Under the pieces are notes generated by a model that saw nothing but the letters and a program-made list of their open reading frames with translations, did no database searches and was not told where the DNA came from. This document shows positions 1 through 6,600 of a DNA stretch of 7,788 nt, piece after piece; the first letter of the stretch is position 1, and every line of letters starts with the position of its first letter. Made by a program: the position numbers and the translations under genes. Source of the stretch: Rubrivivax sp. (GTDB lineage Bacteria > Pseudomonadota > Gammaproteobacteria > Burkholderiales > Burkholderiaceae_C); assembly GCA_020851615.1 (NCBI GenBank), contig JADZCL010000080.1:1-7788 (forward strand), given 5' to 3'.

Positions 1-1633
1 CGACCTGGCGGCGCAGGCCGCGCAGGTTCAGGCATTCGGTAAGCGGGTCGTGGTTGACCAGGAACTCCAGCCGCCGTGTGGCGCGCACGCGCTCGGTGAT
101 CTCCTGCAGCGAGGCCTCGACGCGGCCGGTGGGACTGCGCGTGGCCTTGATGGCGAACCAGCGCTCAGCGGCTGAGCCACCCGCGGCCGTCGATGTTGGC
201 AGCAGGCGCGCCTGCAACTCGCTGACCTCCACCCCGGTGCTGCCGTGCAGCGCGGCAAAGGCCTGCTGCACCTGGTCGTCGAACAGCGTGGACAGGCGCT
301 GCGGGGCCTGCTCCGATGCCGCACCGACCATGGTCGTGAATGCCGGATTGGCGTTCACGATCAGACCCGCGGCGTCGACGCTGAACAACCCGACCGGTGA
401 CTCGGCGTAGGCGCTGGCCAGCCGCTGCTGGGCGCGCTCGCGCAGCTCGCGGTCGCTGCGCAGGCGTGCGGCCACCGCCACCGACACCAGCAGCGCCGAG
501 AGCAGCGCCCCGACTGCGCCGTTGAAGCCGCCAAGCATGTTGGGCAGCCCCAGCGAGACCGACAGCACCGCGTTCACCCCAATCAGTGCGGTGACCAGCA
601 GCGACGCGGCGTACCAGAACCCGGGCTGCGAACGCATGTGGACCAGGATCTTGTAGAGCGCCGGCAGGCTGGCGACGGCCAGGCCGAGCGTCAGTGCCCA
701 CAGCACGGGCAGGAAGGACTCAAAGGGCAGCACGGCGCACAGCAGCAGGGCCACCAGCCCGCCGGCCCACTGCAGGCGCAGCAGCCAGGTCAGCTTCAGC
801 GTGTGCAACTCGCGGCCGAACAGGAGGCTGAACACACCGATCGTGCTGAGCAGGTACAGGCAGGCCGTCCACTGCCGCATCGGCACCAGCCAGGCGGCTG
901 CCACGGGCATGCCGAGAACCGAGAAATCGGTGCCCTGCGACAGCGCCGCCATGCGCAGGCTGACGATCAGCCAGCCCACCAGGGCCCAGTAGAGCAGGCT
1001 GCGGTCGATGAAGGCGTTGAAGGCCATGGACAGCACCAGCACGCCCAGGCCAGCCTCGATGACGGCGCCCGAGGTCTGCCAGGAGGCGATGGCGGCGTCG
1101 AGCGCACTGCGCGTCCAGACCACGGCTGCGACGTGCGCCGGCCCGCGAAAGTCGGCCCGGCACAAGGCGTCGACCTGCTGCTGTGTCGCGTCCAGGTGGA
1201 GTGCAAAGCCCGCGCCGGCGGCCTTGACCGCGCCGTGCGAGCGGTCGCGGTCGGCAGCACCCAGGGCCTGCCCGCTGTGGCGATCGAAGCACTCCATGCG
1301 CATGGCTTGGCGCGACTCGAGTGCCACCGCCCATGGCAGGCCCGGCTGCGGCGCCGTGGCGCTGATCCCTATCCAGAAGGGCCGGGTCGAGAGCAGGGTG
1401 TCGACCGCTGCGCGCCGTGGCTGCGCCTGCAGGTGTTGCGCGACCACCTGCAGGTCGGGCGGCGCGGCGTCCGCGTCCTCCTCCCACACCGCCAGCGGCA
1501 ACACCTCCCCTTGTGGCGCCGCGGTCCGCTGGAGCACCGACAGGCCCAGCAGCAGCAAGACGCCCAGCACCAGGGCTGGCAGCAGCCGGGTGCGGGCGGT
1601 TCGCAGCAGAAGGTCGATCAGCCGTTGAAGCAT
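1..1633 (-). CDS. Membrane sensor: 7TMR-DISM-like, PAS and GGDEF start (partial; putative c-di-GMP signalling protein)
   Basis: The C-terminal end lies outside the window; 544 codons are visible without a stop. Translation shows an N-terminal TM helix (about 17-35) after a basic LLRTARTR, an extracytoplasmic domain (36-185), then about seven hydrophobic helices (187-389) in the layout of 7TMR-DISM receptors. A charged helix follows (RLRSDRELRERAQQR, 390-404), then a PAS domain (405-515; SPVGLFSVDAAGLIVNANPA, ending in LQEITERVRATRRLEFLV), then the first residues of a GGDEF domain (NHDPLTECLNLRGL, 527-540). The GGDEF signature and any EAL domain are cut off, so cyclase, phosphodiesterase or inactive status is unknown. 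Start: ATG at 1633 is preferred. An in-frame ATG at 1672 exists, but its 13 extra codons have poor G/C third-position bias and neither start has an SD. No functional link to the cobalamin genes is evident. Confidence 0.85.
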   Translation of the reverse strand, partial: MLQRLIDLLLRTARTRLLPALVLGVLLLLGLSVLQRTAAPQGEVLPLAVWEEDADAAPPDLQVVAQHLQAQPRRAAVDTLLSTRPFWIGISATAPQPGLPWAVALESRQAMRMECFDRHSGQALGAADRDRSHGAVKAAGAGFALHLDATQQQVDALCRADFRGPAHVAAVVWTRSALDAAIASWQTSGAVIEAGLGVLVLSMAFNAFIDRSLLYWALVGWLIVSLRMAALSQGTDFSVLGMPVAAAWLVPMRQWTACLYLLSTIGVFSLLFGRELHTLKLTWLLRLQWAGGLVALLLCAVLPFESFLPVLWALTLGLAVASLPALYKILVHMRSQPGFWYAASLLVTALIGVNAVLSVSLGLPNMLGGFNGAVGALLSALLVSVAVAARLRSDRELRERAQQRLASAYAESPVGLFSVDAAGLIVNANPAFTTMVGAASEQAPQRLSTLFDDQVQQAFAALHGSTGVEVSELQARLLPTSTAAGGSAAERWFAIKATRSPTGRVEASLQEITERVRATRRLEFLVNHDPLTECLNLRGLRRQV

Positions 1634-1719
1634 GGCGGACGCGGTGCAGGATGCAGCAGCACGGTCTGTCATCGGCACGCGGGCGGGCGGCCTGCCGCAG
1701 CCGCGCCGGCCGCTTGCGT

Positions 1720-1775
1720 GCAATAAGGCATGAATGCCGCCGCGGCAAGCGTACGCGCGCCACGGTGTGCGTCAA
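1720..1775 (-). promoter_or_regulatory. Possible sigma70-type promoter(s) for the downstream sensor gene
   Basis: The spacer of about 147 bases after the VWA gene holds two weak candidates. One is TTGACG (1775-1770), 16 nt, TACGCT (1753-1748). The other is TTGCCG (1748-1743), 17 nt, TATTGC (1725-1720). The -35 of the first matches five of six consensus bases; both -10 boxes match only three. The second lies in the only AT-richer patch of the spacer and overlaps a small dyad, GGCATTCATGCC (1738-1727). No hairpin followed by a T-run is seen after the VWA gene, so read-through from the cob operon is equally possible. Confidence 0.25.
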
Positions 1776-1780
1776 GCGGC

Positions 1781-2410
1781 TCAGGCCTTGTCTGCGCCAG
1801 GCCTTGCCGGACGTGGCGCCGGACAGTGGACGGCACCCCAGCTCTGCGCCAGCGCCACCGCCTGGCCCAGCGGTGGCCGGGCGAGGTCGAAGTCGAGGAG
1901 CCGGATGTGCTCGGCGTGGCGCGGCCGGGCCGGCGCCTGGCGGCTGCGGCAGTCGCTGAGCAGCCACAGCCAGCGCGGGCCTTGGCGGTGGCGGGCGAGC
2001 AAGGCGTCGGCGGCGCGCAGGGCGTCGGCCAGCGGGGTGCCACCACCGCCGCCGATGGCGGCCAGCCAGGGGGCGTGGCGCACCGCGGCCGGGCCCGGCG
2101 CCTGCCAGACGTCGATGCCGGCGCCGCCGAAGCCGAGCACGGCGGCACGGTCGCGCCAGCGGTAGACCTGTGCCAGCAGTTCGGCCAGCATGCCCTTGGC
2201 CAGCGCCAGGCGCTCGGCGGCGAGCATGGAGGCCGAGCAGTCGAGCACGAAGCAGTGCAGCGCTGCGGCCCGCGCCTGCCGCTGCGCCGGCCGCAGGTGG
2301 GCCGCGTGCAGGGCTTGTGCCCCGCGCGCGGCCAGGCTGCGCGGCCAATCGATGCCGGCCCGCACACCGCCGGCCAGCGCCGGCTGGGCGCTGGGCAGAT
2401 CGCCGCTCAT
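1781..2410 (-). CDS. VWA-domain (ChlD C-terminal-type) chelatase component
   Basis: Equivalent to the integrin-I/VWA half of ChlD or CobT, which couples the AAA+ ring to the large subunit through a metal-ion-dependent adhesion site. The 209 residues show a complete MIDAS: DCSAS (D57, S59, S61), GGGGTPLADAL with T125, and LLSDCRS with D153. The preceding DWPRSLAARGAQALH (21-35) corresponds to the family's ATLRAAAP-like helix. The start chosen is ATG at 2410, with GAGG five bases upstream, the clearest SD in this operon. That SD lies inside the right arm of a 9-bp stem. The same frame is open upstream to GTG at 2497 and passes through the A8 run, so much of this domain may instead be made as the C-terminus of a frameshift fusion with the AAA+ protein. 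The gap to the ATPase stop is 47 bases. The MIDAS is intact, so the domain does not look decayed. Confidence 0.88.
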   Translation of the reverse strand: MSGDLPSAQPALAGGVRAGIDWPRSLAARGAQALHAAHLRPAQRQARAAALHCFVLDCSASMLAAERLALAKGMLAELLAQVYRWRDRAAVLGFGGAGIDVWQAPGPAAVRHAPWLAAIGGGGGTPLADALRAADALLARHRQGPRWLWLLSDCRSRQAPARPRHAEHIRLLDFDLARPPLGQAVALAQSWGAVHCPAPRPARPGADKA

Positions 2411-3603
2411 GCGCCCCTCGCGCACCCGGTGGCGTCCGGGCCGTGCTGGCGAGGGGCTCAGGTTTTTTTTGCTTTGGCGGCCTGCCACGGCGTCCACGCC
2501 GGCAGGGCCGCCGGCGCCAGCATGGCCACGGGCTGTGCCGGCAGGGCGCCCCAGTCGGATCCGTCCGGCGCCGAGTCGCGGTTCGGGGTCCCGGTGTCGC
2601 CGCTGTCGCCGCTGTCGGCACTGTCGGTGTGCTCGGCCCGGTCCTGGTCGGGCGGGGCTTGCCTTGCCGGCTGCGGTCGAGCTTGTGACACGTCGTTGTG
2701 GCGGGTGGGCTCGGCGGGCGGGCGACGGCGGTGCGCCAGTACCAGCTCGGCCACTTCGTCCACGTGGGCGAGGCCGACCTGCGCCGCATCGTCCAGCGCC
2801 GCGAGTGCGCGGGCCGCGCGCAGCATGACGAGGTCGGCGCGCAGGCCGTCGACGCCGGCGCCGATGCAGTGCGCGCTGACGGCGTCGTGGACTTCGTCAC
2901 TGAGCGCCAGGGCGTTGTCGGGGGCAGGGTGCTGAAGGCGCTCGCGGGCGCGCTGCAGCTGGCTTTGCAGACGGGCCTGCGCCGGCGCCTGGGCGGCGAG
3001 GAAGGCGGTCGGGTTGGCGTCGAACGCCAGCCGTGCGCGCACCATGGCCTGGCGCTCCACGCGCTCGACCGTGTTGTGCAGGCGTACCGCCAGGCCCAGG
3101 CGGTCCAGCAGCTGCGGCCGCAGCTCGCCTTCCTCGGGGTTCATGGTGCCGACGAGGACGAAGCGCGCCGCGTGCCGGTGCGAAATGCCGTCGCGCTCGA
3201 CGTGGTGCACGCCGCTGGCGGCGGCGTCCAGCAGCACGTCGACCAGGGCGTCGGGCAGGAGGTTGATCTCGTCGACGTAGAGCACGCCGCCGTGCGCGCG
3301 CGCCAGCAGCCCGGGCGCCAAGCGCAGGGCGTGGCCGGCCAGCGCCTGTTCCAGGTCCAGGCTGCCGGTGACGCTTTCCACCGACGCACCCAGCGGCACG
3401 GTGACGAAAGGCGCGGGCGCGAGCAAGGCCGCCAGGGCGCGCGCGGCGGTGGACTTGGCGCTGCCGCGCGGGCCTTCGATGAGCACGCCGCCCAGGCCCG
3501 GATCGGCCGCTGCCAGCAGCAGGGCGCGCGTGAGCTGCGGCTGGCCCAGGATGGCGCTGAAGGGGAAGGCGGGCGCTTCGGCCAGGGCTGGGTCGGTGTT
3601 CAT
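1781..3603 (-). CDS. Predicted -1 frameshift fusion: ChlD-like AAA+-linker-VWA protein (607 aa)
   Basis: Inferred product if ribosomes slip by -1 at the A_AAA_AAA heptamer at 2470-2464. Frame-0 residues 1-380 end in KAKK and continue as NLSPSPARPGRHRVREGR, then MSGDLPS and the whole VWA domain. There is no stop until TGA at 1783-1781, giving 607 residues, within the normal range for ChlD/BchD. The order AAA+, acidic Pro-rich linker, basic Arg-rich segment, VWA is the standard ChlD order. The segment between the slip site and the VWA ATG is Arg-rich, as ChlD proteins are just before the VWA domain, and 16 of its 19 codons end in G or C, which supports its being translated. Alternatives are that the two halves are always separate proteins, or that the A8 count is a homopolymer error hiding an uninterrupted gene. 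Both would still leave the same domain set. Confidence 0.62.
2413..2457 (-). promoter_or_regulatory. Stem-loop: 9-bp perfect inverted repeat between ATPase stop and VWA start
   Basis: In the transcript GCCCCTCGC (2457-2449), directly after the TGA, pairs perfectly with GCGAGGGGC (2421-2413), two bases before the VWA ATG. The 27-nt loop can form an inner stem (CCCG with CGGG, and GCA with TGC). The left arm is where a frameshift-stimulating structure would begin. The right arm contains the GAGG Shine-Dalgarno of the VWA gene. The structure could therefore stall ribosomes over the slip site and hide the internal start until a ribosome reading the ATPase opens it. Confidence 0.65.
2449..2474 (-). 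promoter_or_regulatory. Candidate programmed -1 ribosomal frameshift site (A_AAA_AAA slip site, A8 run)
   Basis: The minus strand reads GCA AAA AAA ACC TGA in the ATPase frame, so the heptamer A_AAA_AAA sits exactly in the register needed for tandem -1 slippage. The frame-0 stop is one codon later (2460-2458). The downstream stem starts 6 nt after the heptamer, within the usual stimulator distance. A weak SD-like CAGG ends about 10 nt upstream, comparable in placement to the stimulatory SD of E. coli dnaX. An A8 run is also exceptional in sequence this GC-rich, and every codon could have used AAG. RNA polymerase slippage on the same run (gain of one A) would give the same fused frame and cannot be separated from ribosomal slippage by sequence alone. 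Confidence 0.68.
2458..3603 (-). CDS. ChlI/BchI-type AAA+ ATPase of the cobaltochelatase (frame-0 product)
   Basis: Motor ATPase of the chelatase. It takes the place of CobS and is related to Mg-chelatase ChlI and the ChlD N-terminus. Of 381 residues, about 13-293 are the AAA+ module: Walker A GPRGSAKST (44-52), Walker B LYVDEINLL (108-116), the sensor-1/arginine-finger block GTMNPEEGELRPQLLDRLG (152-170), and the C-terminal helical lid GLRADLVMLRAARALAAL (253-270) ending in LAHRRRPP. All ATP-binding and hydrolysis motifs are intact, unlike the degenerate N-terminus of many ChlD proteins. Residues 294-350 are a Pro/Asp/Ser-rich acidic linker, followed by WGALPAQPVAMLAPAALPAW (351-370). That linker normally joins AAA+ to VWA in ChlD. 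ATG at 3603 is the only good start. It lies 57 bases after cobN in a C-rich spacer with no SD. The last codons cross an A8 run, and a -1 shift there joins this frame to the VWA gene. The single ATPase gene may therefore supply both small and medium subunits. Confidence 0.92.
   Translation of the reverse strand: MNTDPALAEAPAFPFSAILGQPQLTRALLLAAADPGLGGVLIEGPRGSAKSTAARALAALLAPAPFVTVPLGASVESVTGSLDLEQALAGHALRLAPGLLARAHGGVLYVDEINLLPDALVDVLLDAAASGVHHVERDGISHRHAARFVLVGTMNPEEGELRPQLLDRLGLAVRLHNTVERVERQAMVRARLAFDANPTAFLAAQAPAQARLQSQLQRARERLQHPAPDNALALSDEVHDAVSAHCIGAGVDGLRADLVMLRAARALAALDDAAQVGLAHVDEVAELVLAHRRRPPAEPTRHNDVSQARPQPARQAPPDQDRAEHTDSADSGDSGDTGTPNRDSAPDGSDWGALPAQPVAMLAPAALPAWTPWQAAKAKKT
2594..2629 (-). 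repeat. Four imperfect 9-bp tandem units encoding an Ser/Asp-rich acidic stretch
   Basis: On the plus strand the units are GTGTCGCCG, CTGTCGCCG, CTGTCGGCA and CTGTCGGTG. In the ATPase frame they encode DSADSGDSGDT-like residues (around 326-337), a three-residue Ser-x-Asp periodicity in the acidic linker. Such short units can expand or shrink in frame, so linker length probably varies between relatives. Confidence 0.75.
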
Positions 3604-3660
3604 GGGGCTGTGTGCAGGTGCCGGGCGCGGTGGGGGGTTGTGCGGGGCAGGCCGTGGCGC

Positions 3661-6600
3661 TCAGCGCGCGCCGCCTTCCATGCGTTCGTCGTGCGCGAGC
3701 GCAAGCGCGTCCAGCCGCGCGCTGCGCTCGCCGGGCGCTTGCCACAGGCCGCGTGCGATCGCTTCGCGCAGCCGCGCCAGGATGTCGGCCAGGGCCTGCG
3801 GGTTGTGGTGCTCGATGAAGGCGCGCGTGTGGCCGTCGAACACGTAGGCGTCGGCGACCATGGCGTAGTGGTGGTCGCCGACCACCTGCGCGGTGGCGTC
3901 GAAGCCGAACAGGTAGTCCACGCTGGCGGCGATCTCGTAGGCACCCTTGTAGCCGTGGCGCATGACGCCTTCGATCCACTTCGGGTTCGTCATGCGGGCA
4001 CGCACGACGCGGCCGATCTCCTCGCGCAGCGTGCGCACGCGCGGCTGCGCGGGGTTGCCGTGGTCGCCGTGGTAGAGGGCCGGCTGGCGCCCGCTGAGCT
4101 GGCGCACGGCGACCGCCATGCCGCCCTGCGAGAGGTAGTAGTCGCTGGAGTCCAGCAGGTCGTGTTCGCGGCAGTCCTGGTTGTGCAGCACCACCTCGAC
4201 CTCGGCCAGGCGCCGCGGCAGCACGCTGCGCGCATCGCTGCCGGCGTCGTGACGGCCCCAGGCGTGGCTGCTCCAGCGCAGGTAGGCGGCGGCGAGGTCG
4301 GCGTCGCCCTGCCACTGGCCGCTGGCAAATAGCTCGTCCAGGCCGCTGCCGTAGTGGCCCGGCGGCGGGCCGAAGATGCGCCAGCCGGCCTGCCGGCGCG
4401 CCTGCTGCGCCGCCACGCCGGCGGCCTGCAGCTCGGCGGCGTCGCGCTCGACGCGCGCGCGGATCGGGTTGTCGTGTTCGTCCTCGCCCTCCAGCGCGGC
4501 GACGGCCTGCACCGCGGCCTCGAAGAGCTGCACGGTGGCGGGAAAGGCGTCGCGGAACAGCCCGGAGATGCGCAGCGTGACGTCGACCCGGGGACGCTGC
4601 AGGCCCACGCGCGGCACGACCTCGAAGTCGCCGACGCGCTGGCTGCCCGGCGCCCACCGCGGGCGCACGCCGATCAGCGCCAGCGCCTGCGCGATGTCGT
4701 CGCCACCGGTGCGCATGGTGGCGGTGCCCCAGACCGACAGGCCGATGGTGCGCGGGTACTCGCCGTGCTCCTGCAGATGGCGCTCCAGCAGCCGCCTGGC
4801 CGCCAGTTCGCCCAGCGCCCAGGCGGCCGGGGTCGGGATCGCGCGCGTGTCCACGGTGTAGAAGTTGCGCCCCGTGGGCAGCACGTCGGCGCGTCCGCGC
4901 GAGGGCGAGCCGCTCGGCCCGGCGGGGACGAAGCGGCCCTGCAGCGCGCGGCTGAACTGGCGCAGCTCGGCGTCGCCGCAGGCGTCCAGGCGCGGTGCCA
5001 GCACCTGGCGCACCTGCTCCAGCGCGGCGCGCGTGCGCGGCAGGTCGGGCGGGTCGGGTGGATCGTCCCGCAGGCTGTCCAGCAGCCGCTGCGCCAGCAG
5101 CTCCAGCCGCTCGCGGGTGTCGCCGTGGTGGCGCCACGGCGCTGCGCTCACCGCCTGCAGCAATGCGGGCCGTGCGCCCTGCCAGGCCGCAGCGGGGTTG
5201 TCGGCAAAGGGATCGAAGTCGCCCAGCAGATCGGCCCCCAGCGCGGCGAGCAGGCCCTCGGCGTCCTCGGCGCTGGCGTAGCGGGCCAGCGCGAGCAAGG
5301 TGTCGCGCCGCTGGCGGCCCTTGGGCGCGACGCCGAAGACGTGCAGGCCGTCGCGGATCTGGGTTTCCTTGAGCTCGCACAGGTAGGCGTCGATGCGCTC
5401 GAGCAGCGCGTCCTCACCGGCCGCGGGCGGCAGTTCGATCTCGGTGGCCAGTTGCTGCTGCTGCGCCAGGGCCAGGATCTGGCGGCGCAGCAGTGCGGCG
5501 CGCCGGGCATCGACCAGCAGGGCGCCGTAGTACTCGTCGACCAGGTTCTCCAGCGCCTGCATTGCGCCGTGGCTCTCGGCGCGCGTGAGCGGCGGCATCA
5601 GGTGGTCGATGATCACGGCCTGTGTACGCCGCTTGGCCTGCGCGCCTTCGCCGGGGTCGTTGACGATGAAGGGGTAGAGGTGCGGCAGCGGCCCGAGGAT
5701 GGCATCTGGCCAGCAGTGCGCGGCCAGGGCCAGGCTCTTGCCCGGCAGCCACTCCAGGTTGCCGTGCTTGCCGACGTGGGCGACGGCATCGACCGCGAAC
5801 ACCTCGCGCAGCCAGAAGTAGAACGCCAGGTAGTGGTGCGGCGGCACGAGCTCGGGGTCGTGGTAGCTGGCGTAGTCCTGCGGCCCGACCGGCGTGCGCG
5901 CCGGCTGGATGCCGATGAAGACCTTGCCCAGGCGCACTCCGGCAATCATGAAGCGGCCCTGGCGCAGCATGGGGTCGTGCTCGGGTGGCCCCCAGCGCGC
6001 GCTGATGGCATCGGCCATGCCGGCCGGCAGGGCGGCCAGCCGGGCCTGGTAGGCAGCCAGGGGCCAGCTCTGCAGGGCCGGGCGCAGCGGCCACTGCGCA
6101 GCGTCGTTGGCCACGCCTTGGAGCAGGCGCTGCATGAGAGCATCGCCATCGGTCGGCAGGGGGTCGTGGCTCAGGTCGTAGCCCTCGCGCGCCAGCAGCC
6201 GCAGCAGTTCGATCACCGAGGCCGGGGTGTCCAGCCCCACACCGCTGCCGATGCGGCCTTCGCTGCCAGGGTAGTTGGCCAGCACCAGCGCAAGGCGCTT
6301 GGCGGCTGCGGGGAGCTCGCGCAGCCGGCACCAGCGCTGTGCCAGCTCGGCCACGAAGTCGATGCGATCGGGCTCGGCGCGCCAGCGCACGAGGTCGAGC
6401 TGGGTGTGCGCGCAGCGCTGGCTGCCGGCCTTGAAGCCGACCGCACGCGTGACGATGCGGCCGTCGAACTCGGGCAGCACCACCTGCATGGCGATGTCGC
6501 GCGGACGCAGGCCCTGGCTGTCGGCCAGCCAGTCCTCGCGGTTGCTGCCGCCGACGATCACCTGCAGCACCGGCGCATCGCCCGCCAGCGCGGCCTGCGG

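Noticed and set aside
1634..1780. A terminator or regulatory RNA in the spacer between the VWA gene and the sensor gene.
   Set aside because: GCGGCC/GGCCGC pairing and the GGCATTCATGCC dyad can be drawn, but there is no T-run and the pairing is expected by chance at this GC content. Only weak promoter candidates are kept.
2413..2470. On the plus strand the 9-bp hairpin followed by TCAGG and eight T looks like a Rho-independent terminator.
   Set aside because: No plus-strand gene ends here, the loop is 27 nt, and five bases separate stem and T-run. The A8 run and stem are better explained on the minus strand as a slip site with a stimulator.
1781..2497. Reading the split ATPase and VWA genes as a frameshift-disrupted pseudogene of a fused chlD.
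   Set aside because: Both halves keep all catalytic and metal-binding motifs, the shift falls exactly at an in-register slippery heptamer with an adjacent stop and stem, and codon bias is normal. A homopolymer sequencing error in the A8 run remains possible.
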